From Sphingobacteriaceae bacterium (GTDB taxonomy: Bacteria > Bacteroidota > Bacteroidia > Sphingobacteriales > Sphingobacteriaceae), in the NCBI GenBank assembly GCA_017745075.1, contig JAGIAD010000029.1, positions 372,001 through 436,000 on the forward strand: a stretch of 64,000 bases of DNA. The letters run 5' to 3'. The position numbers and the translations under genes were made by a program. This document shows positions 55,354 to 63,348 of this stretch, in pieces (positions within the stretch are counted from its first letter, which is position 1; each line of letters begins with the position of its first letter). The notes below the pieces were generated by a model. The model was given only the letters and a program-made list of their open reading frames with translations, searched no databases and had not been told where the DNA came from.

Positions 55354-55856
55354 TAAACAGGTTTTAAATCCAACCCATAAAACACATTGTCTACAGCCAT
55401 GCGGGGAAAATAAACCGGAAGATTTTCCATCCTGACCTGTATAAATCCATTACGTTCGTAAAATCGACAGGCTGCCTGCAATATATCTTTGGTACCCAAA
55501 TATACCTTATTCAGGTTATTATCCCTGCAATATTCTATAAGGGTTTTTAATAAAGCCTGTGCTACCCCCAGGTCTTTTCCCCTGAATTCTTTTTTAACAA
55601 ACATCTTTCTGATGGCCCCGGTATGGTGTTCTGACTGTGCAATCAAAGCAATGGTGCCAATAAGCTCGCCGTTCAGTCTGGCACCCCAGAAGGCACCTCC
55701 AGTACCATCGTAGTGTTTTTCGATATCCAGCAGATCGGGTTGCGCAGCCAGATCGATATCTACATTAAATTCTATCTGCTGTATGGGCAGAATTAACCCG
55801 ATAATCCCTTCACAGAATTGATTATCCAACCGTTCAATTTTAAATTCGTTTTGCAT
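55353..55856 (-). CDS. GNAT-family N-acetyltransferase
   Basis: A 167-residue acetyltransferase. The acetyl-CoA loop is IRKMFVKKEFRGKDLGVAQALLKTLIEYC (about 82-110), the Q/RxxGxG/A motif. YLGTKDILQAACRFYERNGFIQV follows as motif B. The substrate is unknown. It is the first gene of a two-gene unit with a MarR repressor and has a palindromic operator in its promoter, suggesting induction by a small molecule. Confidence 0.92.
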   Translation of the reverse strand: MQNEFKIERLDNQFCEGIIGLILPIQQIEFNVDIDLAAQPDLLDIEKHYDGTGGAFWGARLNGELIGTIALIAQSEHHTGAIRKMFVKKEFRGKDLGVAQALLKTLIEYCRDNNLNKVYLGTKDILQAACRFYERNGFIQVRMENLPVYFPRMAVDNVFYGLDLKPV

Positions 55857-55873
55857 TGTAAATTGTTATAAAA

Positions 55874-55905
55874 CAAATATATGTAGTTAACTACATATAT
55901 AGCAA
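55874..55905 (-). promoter_or_regulatory. Promoter of the GNAT-MarR pair
   Basis: On the minus strand TTG (55905-55903) and TATATTTG (55881-55874, TAnnTTTG -7) are separated by 21 bases, within the Bacteroidota range. The palindromic operator lies between and over them. Confidence 0.65.
55877..55900. promoter_or_regulatory. Perfect 24-bp palindromic operator
   Basis: Half-site ATATATGTAGTT followed by its exact complement, with no mismatch. It overlaps the -7 box and fills the spacer of the GNAT-MarR promoter. It is probably the MarR binding site. Confidence 0.8.
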
Positions 55906-55971
55906 GAACAAAAGTCATCTCTCCATCAAATTTGATCCAGCATTTTTAGAAAGCTTTAAGATTATTTGGCG

Positions 55972-56544
55972 CTAACGATTACTTTTTAGTTTACTGATGA
56001 AATCAATGATCTTTTGATCGGCATAATCGGCCACGCCTTCATGTTTGAAAGATAACCTGCCCTGCTTATCAAAAATGACAGTTGTAGGTAAGGCACCGGC
56101 AAATACTTTTTCCGGAATATCGCTTTCTACTTTATAAACCGGCATTTCATATTTACGGTCGGACATAAACTTGAGGGATTTGGCAAAATCCCCGTCAGCA
56201 TCAGCAAAAATGAATACAATATCAGTATCGCTCTTAAAGTGTACATAAAGCTTATTAACAGAAGGCATTTCGGCCCTGCATGGCGGACACCAGGTTGCCC
56301 AAAAGTTGAGAAAAATAACCTTGCCCTTTAAATCGCCAAGATCAACCAGGTTTCCTTTTACATCTTTAAACCGGATCCCCTCCAGACCTGCAACACTTTC
56401 AGTTGAAGCTTCGATATTGGGCTTATAAAAACCGATCTCCATTAAGCCCTTAATAAAAAACGCTTTTGCGTCAGGAACAAAAAGAATTATCAATACGAAA
56501 ATGACAAATAAAGCGTTGATTATATTTTTTCTGATAAATTTCAT
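55972..56544 (-). CDS. TlpA-like membrane-anchored thioredoxin
   Basis: A 190-residue protein from the ATG at 56544; a longer frame to 56616 adds a non-signal extension. A hydrophobic segment (about 9-27) anchors it, leaving the thioredoxin domain periplasmic. The active site is WATWCPPCRAE near 85, with the cis-Pro segment AGALPTTVIFDKQGR. It is a candidate cytochrome-maturation or thiol-disulfide protein. It is divergent from the His/Cys-rich protein and ZnuD-like receptor. Confidence 0.92.
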   Translation of the reverse strand: MKFIRKNIINALFVIFVLIILFVPDAKAFFIKGLMEIGFYKPNIEASTESVAGLEGIRFKDVKGNLVDLGDLKGKVIFLNFWATWCPPCRAEMPSVNKLYVHFKSDTDIVFIFADADGDFAKSLKFMSDRKYEMPVYKVESDIPEKVFAGALPTTVIFDKQGRLSFKHEGVADYADQKIIDFISKLKSNR

Positions 56545-56665
56545 TAACGGGTCTATTTTCTTGCCATAAACAATAACGCAAATTAAACTTTTGGCTAAAA
56601 GCCGGGTCAATAGCACTATAAATACAATGTTACTTTGTAAATATATATAATTGCTTAGGAATTAC

Positions 56666-56673
56666 TACTTTTG
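56666..56673 (+). promoter_or_regulatory. -7 box before the His/Cys-rich gene
   Basis: TACTTTTG fits TAnnTTTG and ends 5 bases before the TTG start. A matching -33 box at normal spacing is not clear. Confidence 0.4.
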
Positions 56674-56678
56674 CCCTG

Positions 56679-57011
56679 TTGAAAAAGCATAGACAAAATA
56701 TTCAGAAATATTTATCAGTATTTATGCTGATCGTATTTGCTATTGCTTTAACCCCATGGAGTGTGCTTCACCACCACAACCCTCTTCCTGTTGTGCAGAA
56801 AGAGGTCAACTGTAAACATGTTAGCCACGTACAGGCTCATGGCGAAACCTGTTTAATCTGTAATGCAAGTTTTGAAAAAAACTATGTTCAAACTCACCAC
56901 ATTTACAGGATCTTTCTATCAGCCAAAATTTTTAACCGTACCGAACCTACGTTAAAGAATGCTTTTACTGAAATAAAGCGCACCTGCTTACGTGGTCCCC
57001 CGTTAGCTTAA
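56679..57011 (+). CDS. Small His/Cys-rich exported protein upstream of a TonB receptor
   Basis: A 110-residue protein not assigned to a named family. An N-terminal positive stretch and hydrophobic helix (11-27) could be a signal. The mature part is rich in potential metal ligands: HHHNPLP, CKHVSHVQAHGETCLIC, and HH, ending in a conserved-looking CLRGPP tail. The start is TTG at 56679, with M16 (56724) as an alternative. It lies 113 bases upstream of the ZnuD-like receptor, so it may handle the receptor's metal. Confidence 0.75.
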   Translation: MKKHRQNIQKYLSVFMLIVFAIALTPWSVLHHHNPLPVVQKEVNCKHVSHVQAHGETCLICNASFEKNYVQTHHIYRIFLSAKIFNRTEPTLKNAFTEIKRTCLRGPPLA

Positions 57012-57124
57012 TTTTTTCCTGGAAAGCGCAACCGCGCTCAATTATTTTATTACATGAAACCTATAAATAGCTTCAAATTGGCTATGTATTAGGCTTTTCG
57101 ATCATTTTTATTTATACACAACAC

Positions 57125-59437
57125 ATGAAAAAATTACAGCTTATCGGCCTGGTAATTCTATATACGTTATTAAGCAGCACTGTTTTCGCTGCTGCTTTAA
57201 AAAATATAAAAGGTAAGGTTATTGATGCCAGCACTAAACAAACGTTGCCAGGTGCAACCATTTTTATTCCAGATTTAAAGGTTTCGGCCGTAACCAACAA
57301 TGACGGAGAATTTATATTGAATAATCTCCCATCAAAAGGAAGTTATCTGGTTGAGGTACATTATATAGGCTATAAAACCGCTACGCAAGTGGTGAATCTC
57401 GCCAGTGCAGACGGATTGACATTTTCTTTACAGCCTACTGCAATAGAAACCAAGGAAATCGTAATTACCGGAAGTTTAATCAGCAGCACTAGTAAGAGAA
57501 ACAGTGCTTCATCGGCAGTAGTGGGTAAAGATCAGCTTTTGCAGCCTTCTACCAACTTAATCGATGCATTGAGCAAAGTACCTGGTGTATCGCAGATCAC
57601 CACAGGTCCATCTATCTCTAAACCTGTAATCAGGGGTTTGGGTTATAACAGGATTGTAACTTTAGATGACGGGGTAAAACAACAGGGACAACAATGGGGT
57701 GATGAACACGGGATTGAAATTGACCAGTTTAAATCAGACCGTGTTGAGGTTTTACGTGGTGCAGCATCATTAATGTACGGATCAGACGCTCTTGGTGGTG
57801 TTATTAACCTTTTAGAGCCAAGCACCGCACCTGAAGGACAAGTAAAAGGCGAATTCATCAGCAATTACTCAACCAATAACGGACTTACCGCTAACTCATT
57901 AATGTTAAACGGTAACGAAAACGGCTTTGTCTGGAGGGCTCGTGGCACCTATAAAAATGCCTATTCTTTTAAAACACCAACAGGTTATTTCCCTAATTCG
58001 GGCTTTAATGAAACCGATTTAAGCGGTATGATAGGTTTGAACAAAAGCTGGGGTTATACGCACTTAAACGTTTCTAACTTCCATAACAACATTGGTTTTT
58101 ATGACCCAAATTTAGATGCGAATGGAAATTTTGTTAAAGATGATGGTAGTGCATTTACCAACGATGATTATAAAAACCGTACTTTAGAATTTCCCCGTCA
58201 GGATATCAGGCACTTTAAAATTGCTTTGAACAACAATTTCATTATCGGTAATGGTAATTTAAAGGTTGATTTAGGTTATCAGCAAAATCAACGTCGCGAG
58301 CTGGACGAGCCAACCCCAGCTTTATTTTTCGATCTTAAAACATACAATGCTGATCTGAAATATTATATCCACGAAACTAACGGATGGCAGCCTGTTTTTG
58401 GTGTAAGTGTTGATGACGGACACAGTCAGAATAAAGGAACAGAATTTTTAATCCCGGCTTACGATACCTTTGGTTTAGGTGCTTTTGCTTATGCAAAGAA
58501 AAACTGGGAAAACAGTACTTTTAGCATTGGTGCGCGTTACGACTTCAGGAAAAACAACGGAAAACAATTAATTGTAGATGACGAAGAGCAATTTGCACCA
58601 TTTAAAAATCAGTTTTCTAACGTGAGCGGTGCCTTAGGCTTTACGCATCAGTTTAATGACGAGCTGAACTTTAAAGCCAATGCAGGTTCGGCTTTCCGTG
58701 CACCAAACCCAGCAGAGTTAGGCTCTAATGGCGTACATGAAGGTACATTTAGATACGAGATCGGTAATGCGGCTTTAAATCCTGAGCGCAGTTACCAGGT
58801 TGACGCTGCTTTAGAATATGAAGGCAAAATTGTAAGTGCCAGTGCGAGCATTTACAACAACTATATCCACAATTACATTTATGCATCGAATAACGGCGAA
58901 CAAAGGGTAGCAGACGGCACCCTTTATGATGTTTTCCGTTACGGACAGGTAAATGCAAACCTTTACGGCGCAGAGGCCAGCTTAACCATCCACCCGGTTC
59001 CGTTTATCCACTTCGAAAATACATTTGGGTATGTGCATGCACAGAACATTACCTTAGACAGGCCACTTTCATTTATTCCTGCCGGAACATTGAGAAATGA
59101 ATTACGTTTCGAACCTAAACTTAAAGGTACAAATGATGCATATCTTTCTGTAGGTATCAACTCCGCATTTAAACAAACCCGCGTTGATGATGTTTTTGAA
59201 ACACCAACCAGCGGTTACACACTATTAAATGCTGGAATAGGTGCTACGTTTAATTTGGGCAAACAGCCGGTTAAATTATCGGTATCGGCCAATAACCTGT
59301 TAAACCAGAAATATTATGATGCATTGAGCAGGTTTAAACCAGGCCGCTTTGACCAGGAAAACCCTAACCTAGGGGTTTACAACCCTGGCAGGAACATCAC
59401 TTTCGGATTATACATTCCTTTTACAGTGGTTAAATAA
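57125..59437 (+). CDS. TonB-dependent receptor, ZnuD-like
   Basis: A 770-residue outer-membrane receptor. A signal peptide (1-22) is followed by a carboxypeptidase-regulatory domain (25-115: IKGKVIDASTKQTLPGATIFIPD) and the plug (about 125-240: LIDALSKVPGVSQITTGPSISKPVIRGLGYNRIVTLDDGVKQQGQQWGDEHGIEIDQF). RGLGYNRIVTLDDG and GQQWGDEHG resemble zinc-uptake receptors such as ZnuD. The barrel ends with a receptor-type terminus (GVYNPGRNITFGLYIPFTVVK). With the His/Cys-rich gene it suggests metal import, a reasonable inference rather than proof. Confidence 0.9.
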   Translation: MKKLQLIGLVILYTLLSSTVFAAALKNIKGKVIDASTKQTLPGATIFIPDLKVSAVTNNDGEFILNNLPSKGSYLVEVHYIGYKTATQVVNLASADGLTFSLQPTAIETKEIVITGSLISSTSKRNSASSAVVGKDQLLQPSTNLIDALSKVPGVSQITTGPSISKPVIRGLGYNRIVTLDDGVKQQGQQWGDEHGIEIDQFKSDRVEVLRGAASLMYGSDALGGVINLLEPSTAPEGQVKGEFISNYSTNNGLTANSLMLNGNENGFVWRARGTYKNAYSFKTPTGYFPNSGFNETDLSGMIGLNKSWGYTHLNVSNFHNNIGFYDPNLDANGNFVKDDGSAFTNDDYKNRTLEFPRQDIRHFKIALNNNFIIGNGNLKVDLGYQQNQRRELDEPTPALFFDLKTYNADLKYYIHETNGWQPVFGVSVDDGHSQNKGTEFLIPAYDTFGLGAFAYAKKNWENSTFSIGARYDFRKNNGKQLIVDDEEQFAPFKNQFSNVSGALGFTHQFNDELNFKANAGSAFRAPNPAELGSNGVHEGTFRYEIGNAALNPERSYQVDAALEYEGKIVSASASIYNNYIHNYIYASNNGEQRVADGTLYDVFRYGQVNANLYGAEASLTIHPVPFIHFENTFGYVHAQNITLDRPLSFIPAGTLRNELRFEPKLKGTNDAYLSVGINSAFKQTRVDDVFETPTSGYTLLNAGIGATFNLGKQPVKLSVSANNLLNQKYYDALSRFKPGRFDQENPNLGVYNPGRNITFGLYIPFTVVK

Positions 59438-59457
59438 AATTCTTAATTATTATACGC

Positions 59458-59495
59458 AAAAAGCGGAGTTGATCAATAAAATCACTCCGCTTTTT
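59458..59495 (+). terminator. Terminator after the TonB receptor gene
   Basis: The stem AAAAAGCGGAGT / ACTCCGCTTTTT (12 bp) is followed by ATTT, 20 bases after the stop. Confidence 0.85.
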
Positions 59496-59515
59496 ATTTA
59501 CCTAAGTTTAAGAGA

Positions 59516-59631
59516 ATCGTTATCTCGACCGGAGCAATGCAAAGTGGAGAGATCTTTTACCATGTTTGTTAAAAAAGATTTCTCCATTGCGCAACCGATG
59601 AAAATCGGCAAGCTTCAGTCGAAATGACGAT
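59516..59631. repeat. Dispersed imperfect palindrome, copy D
   Basis: Ends ATCGTTATCTCGACCGGAGC / GCTTCAGTCGAAATGACGAT, which are inverted near-matches. The inner GATTTCTCCATTGCGC matches copy A in reverse. Confidence 0.8.
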
Positions 59632-59669
59632 TTATGGAAAGTAATTAATGAAAAACACTTCTTAAACAT

Positions 59670-60734
59670 CTATCTTTTAGCCCTTACATACTGATTTGGC
59701 CATTCAACATCATCGCCGAGCACCTGTGCAGCATGTGTTGGGAAATAAGCATCGCGCAGCGATTCGCGGGCAATAAAAATTAAATCGGCTTTGCCTTGTT
59801 CTAAAATTTCCTCTGCCTGTTCCGCTTCAACAATCACCCCTACTGCACCTGTATAAATACCAATTTCATTTCTGATTTTATCTGCGAAAGGCACCTGGTA
59901 GTTTGGTCCGGCCGGAATGAAAGCATCAGGTACATTTCCTCCTGATGAAGTATCAATTAAATCTACTCCGCGATCTTTCAACACAGCCACCAATTGTAAC
60001 GAATCGTTCTCGTTCCAGCCTCCTTCTGTCCAGTCTGTTGCAGAAATACGAACGAATAATGGCAGATTTTCAGGCCATACCGATTGTACTGCTTCTACCA
60101 CATCAATAACTAAACGGATCCGGTTTTCGAAACTCCCACCATAAACATCTGTACGTTTATTGCTCAATGGGCTAAAAAACTGATGCAGTAAATAACCATG
60201 TGCAGCATGTATTTCTACTACTTTGTAGCCTGCATCAAGTGCCCGTTTTGCAGCGGCCCTGAAGGCAAAAACAATATCCTGAATTTCGGAAATTGTAAGT
60301 TCATGCGGCTCCACCTGCCCTGGTTTAAAAGGAATTGATGTTGGGGCAACTGGCTTCCAGCTCTTTTCGCCTTCAACAATCTGCTCGCCACCATTCCAAG
60401 GCACTTCACAGCTTGCCTTTCTGCCTGCATGCGCCAACTGGATGCCTGCAATAGCTCCATTATTATGGATAAAGGAAACAATCTGTTTCAGCTTTTCTAT
60501 ATGTTCGTCTTTCCAGATACCCAAATCGGCATAAGTAATTCTGCCATCGGCCGTAACTGCAGTAGCTTCCTGGATAATTAAACCTGCCCCACCAACTGCA
60601 CGGCTGCCCAAATGCACCAAATGCCAATCGTTGGCAAAGCCATCAACTGCAGAATACTGGCACATTGGCGAAATCACAATTCTATTTTTTAAGGTTACAT
60701 CCTTTATAGTAAAAGGAGAAAATAATTTAGACAT
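59670..60734 (-). CDS. NADH:flavin oxidoreductase (Old Yellow Enzyme, YqjM-like)
   Basis: A 354-residue FMN enzyme from the ATG at 60734; a longer frame to 60812 adds a non-conserved extension. VISPMCQYSA (about 22-31) has the cysteine of YqjM-type enzymes. AHAGRK, VVEIHAAHGYLLHQFFSPLSNKRTDVYGGSFENR (about 165-198) hold the His/His substrate pair and the active-site Tyr. It reduces activated double bonds or detoxifies electrophiles. It is separated by 102 bases from the aldo/keto reductase on the same strand. Confidence 0.94.
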   Translation of the reverse strand: MSKLFSPFTIKDVTLKNRIVISPMCQYSAVDGFANDWHLVHLGSRAVGGAGLIIQEATAVTADGRITYADLGIWKDEHIEKLKQIVSFIHNNGAIAGIQLAHAGRKASCEVPWNGGEQIVEGEKSWKPVAPTSIPFKPGQVEPHELTISEIQDIVFAFRAAAKRALDAGYKVVEIHAAHGYLLHQFFSPLSNKRTDVYGGSFENRIRLVIDVVEAVQSVWPENLPLFVRISATDWTEGGWNENDSLQLVAVLKDRGVDLIDTSSGGNVPDAFIPAGPNYQVPFADKIRNEIGIYTGAVGVIVEAEQAEEILEQGKADLIFIARESLRDAYFPTHAAQVLGDDVEWPNQYVRAKR

Positions 60735-60836
60735 ATCTTTTTTAAATTTTAACCACAGAGGACCCAGAGAAATACACAGCGCACACCGAATGCTTTTCTC
60801 CGTGAAAACCAATAAGCTCTGTAGTTATTATTACCA

Positions 60837-61826
60837 TTAAAAACCAGCGTGCTGCAATTCGGTATTGATCAACTGAATTTCTTCGGCACTTAATTTTACG
60901 TTTATTGCAGCGGCATTCTGTAAAGCTTGTTTTTCATTTCTTGCACCAGCCAAAGCAATGGTTATGCCCGGGCGCTCAACTGTCCAGCGCAGTACCAATT
61001 GAGATAAGGTCGCATTTTTCTCGTTGGCCAAGGGTTTTATTTTAGCCAGAAATGCATTTGTTTTTTCGATGCTTTCCGGTGAGAAAAATTTATTTCCCTG
61101 ACGGTGATCACCTTCTTCAAATTTATAATCGGTAGTCATTTTTCCGGTTAATAAACCGCGTTCCATCGGACTATAAGCTAAAACCGATTTATTTTTTTCG
61201 ATGCAATATGGAACAATTTCCTCTTCAACACCCCGGTTTACCATGCTAAATGGAATCTGGTTAGAAATAATTTCTAAAGTCTGATCTGCTTCTTTTAATT
61301 GTGATACATCATAATTGCACACACCTGCATAACGTACTTTACCCTGTTCAATTAACCTGCTTACGGCTTCGAAAGTTTCGCTGATCGGTGTTGTTGTATC
61401 TGGCCAGTGGATCTGGTAAAGATCTATATAATCTGTACCCAGGCGTTTTAAAGATTGCTCGCATTCATAAATCACGCTCTCTTTTCCGGCATATTTATAA
61501 ATATCGATCTCTTTCCCCTCGTTGTTTTTACTCTTGAAGCCGAAATCGCCTTTGGCCAGATCCCAGCGCATGCCAAATTTGGTTACCAATTGTAATTTAT
61601 CGCGTGAAATGCCTTTTATTGCATCACCTACAATTTCTTCACTGTCTCCCTGACCATAAATTGGCGCGGTATCAATTGAAGTAACCCCTAAATCGTAACC
61701 GGCCTTAATGGCGTTAATTGCATCGTTTCTATCTGTGCTTCCCCACATCCAGCCACCAGCTGCCCAGGCGCCGAATGTGATTACCGAAAGTGCTAAATCT
61801 GAATTTCCAATTTTTCTGTATTCCAT
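60837..61826 (-). CDS. Aldo/keto reductase
   Basis: A 329-residue TIM-barrel NADPH oxidoreductase. IDTAPIYGQGDSEEIVGDAI has the catalytic Tyr, LVTKFGMRW the Lys, and LYQIHWPD the His near 130. The subfamily resembles YhdN/Tas-type proteins. It follows the DoxX gene by 2 bases and precedes the Old Yellow Enzyme gene, so the three may respond to oxidative or electrophile stress. Confidence 0.93.
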   Translation of the reverse strand: MEYRKIGNSDLALSVITFGAWAAGGWMWGSTDRNDAINAIKAGYDLGVTSIDTAPIYGQGDSEEIVGDAIKGISRDKLQLVTKFGMRWDLAKGDFGFKSKNNEGKEIDIYKYAGKESVIYECEQSLKRLGTDYIDLYQIHWPDTTTPISETFEAVSRLIEQGKVRYAGVCNYDVSQLKEADQTLEIISNQIPFSMVNRGVEEEIVPYCIEKNKSVLAYSPMERGLLTGKMTTDYKFEEGDHRQGNKFFSPESIEKTNAFLAKIKPLANEKNATLSQLVLRWTVERPGITIALAGARNEKQALQNAAAINVKLSAEEIQLINTELQHAGF

Positions 61827-61828
61827 AA

Positions 61829-62224
61829 TTATTTTTTAATGATTTTGTCGACCGCATAACTGTTATGCGGCAGGTAAGCGAGTAGTACCGATAAAAATGC
61901 GACATGGATGAGTTGGGAAGGCAGCGCGTCCCAATTTTCAATTAGCGTTGTTCCGAAAATCAGTGCTAACGAAATCACTCCGGCAAGTAATAAGCCTTGC
62001 CTGGTGAATAAGCCCAATATGATCATTAAGCCCGCTATAAATTCGGCAAATGGCAAAATGTAACTGAAGGGAATAATCAATGTATCAGGCAGATATGATT
62101 TCGAAAATTGCCCAACCATCCAACCACTAAAACCGGCAAGTTTTGGCAAGCGTACCAAACCATGTCCGAAAAAACTTAAACCAATTGCTAAACGGCTAAG
62201 CAGATATGCCCATTTTGTATCCAT
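61829..62224 (-). CDS. DoxX-family membrane protein
   Basis: A 131-residue protein with four membrane helices. LLSRLAIGLSFFGHGLVRLPKL is the DoxX N-terminus, and PFAEFIAGLMIILGLFTRQGLLLAGVISLALIFG its core. DoxX homologues are linked to redox and sulfur stress in some bacteria. It is the first gene of the DoxX-aldo/keto reductase pair. Confidence 0.9.
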   Translation of the reverse strand: MDTKWAYLLSRLAIGLSFFGHGLVRLPKLAGFSGWMVGQFSKSYLPDTLIIPFSYILPFAEFIAGLMIILGLFTRQGLLLAGVISLALIFGTTLIENWDALPSQLIHVAFLSVLLAYLPHNSYAVDKIIKK

Positions 62225-62316
62225 ACTATATCAGGTTAATGTACTACAAACATACAATCTCCGAGTTAAGGATGTTTTAATGCAACGATTATTAAACTGA
62301 TATTTTACCTTTCAAT

Positions 62317-62440
62317 GGCGAAGAGCAAAGAGTGGAGAGCGTGGAGCGTAGAGGTATGGAGCCTAGGACGTGGAGTGCCAAGCGTTAAGTATCTGATAGG
62401 AGACAAAACTCCAGCCGCAACACGCTAAACGCAAATCTCT
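62317..62440. repeat. Stuttering repeat upstream of the ABC genes
   Basis: GAGTGGAGAGCGTGGAGCGTAGAGG, TGGAGCCTAGGACGTGGAGTG and ACTCCAGCC reiterate a GTGGAG word. It is non-coding. Confidence 0.5.
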
Positions 62441-62490
62441 AAACTTTTTCATCAAAAAATTTGGAGATAACCAAACAAGATTATACTTTA

Positions 62491-62512
62491 GTGTATTATT
62501 TAACTAATACAG
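62491..62512 (+). promoter_or_regulatory. Inverted repeat operator before the ABC genes
   Basis: GTGTATTA (62491-62498), 6 bases, then TAATACAG (62505-62512): a 7-of-8 inverted repeat ending 5 bases before the ATG at 62518. It resembles operators of GntR/YtrA-type repressors that control YtrB-like ABC transporters. No GntR gene is in the window. Confidence 0.6.
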
Positions 62513-62517
62513 TAGAT

Positions 62518-63345
62518 ATGATCAATATTAACAATCTTAATTTTGGCTACACTAAGCATAAGCCATTATTCAAAAATATGAGCATGCGCTTAAGCAACGG
62601 CCATATTTACGGTTTGCTCGGTAAAAACGGGGCGGGCAAATCAACTTTATTAAAAAACCTGGCTGGTTTGGTATATGCACAGAGTGGTACGTTAGATGTA
62701 ATGGGTTATGATCCTGCGAAAAGACAACCCGCACTTTTAGAACAGATTTGTTTTATCCCAGAAGAATTTTATTTGCCACCGGTAAAAATTGATGCGTACA
62801 TAAAAGCCAACGCCGCTTTTTATAAAAATTTCGACCACAATTATTTCACTGATCTGATCAAAGAATTTGACATTCCGGTTGAACATAAACTCATCAATAT
62901 GAGTTATGGCCAAAAGAAAAAAGTAATTATCGCCTTCGGTTTGGCCACCCAGGCGAAGCTGGTGATTATGGATGAGCCGACAAACGGATTAGATATCCCA
63001 TCAAAGGCACAGTTCAGGAAAATTATGGCTTCTGCCATGACGGATGAGCGCTGCATTATCATTTCTACACACCAGGTAAGGGATTTGGACAACCTGATCG
63101 ATACCGTAATTATGCTTGATGAAAATGATATCGTCCTTAAAGCTACAGTGGAAGAAATTACCGCAAAATTGACCTTTAAAAAAGTAAAAGAAATTGATGA
63201 CAGCATCTTTTATGCAGAACCATCTCTCTCCGGTTATAGTGCTGTAATGCCCAACTACCACCAGGAAGAAAGCAAATTAGATATGGAGCTTCTTTTCAAT
63301 GCCATACTCGCAGAAAAAATCAAATTTAAACCTTTATTCAGTTAA
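62518..63345 (+). CDS. ABC transporter ATP-binding protein, YtrB-like
   Basis: A 275-residue ATPase from the ATG at 62518; a TTG frame to 62461 adds an unconserved extension. Walker A is GLLGKNGAGKST (about 33-44), the signature MSYGQKKKV near 140, Walker B LVIMDEPTNGLD near 160, and the H-loop STHQVRDLD. The C-terminus is short. It precedes a permease-like gene by 3 bases. Such pairs are commonly regulated by a GntR protein and respond to cell-envelope stress. Confidence 0.93.
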   Translation: MININNLNFGYTKHKPLFKNMSMRLSNGHIYGLLGKNGAGKSTLLKNLAGLVYAQSGTLDVMGYDPAKRQPALLEQICFIPEEFYLPPVKIDAYIKANAAFYKNFDHNYFTDLIKEFDIPVEHKLINMSYGQKKKVIIAFGLATQAKLVIMDEPTNGLDIPSKAQFRKIMASAMTDERCIIISTHQVRDLDNLIDTVIMLDENDIVLKATVEEITAKLTFKKVKEIDDSIFYAEPSLSGYSAVMPNYHQEESKLDMELLFNAILAEKIKFKPLFS

Positions 63346-63348
63346 GCC

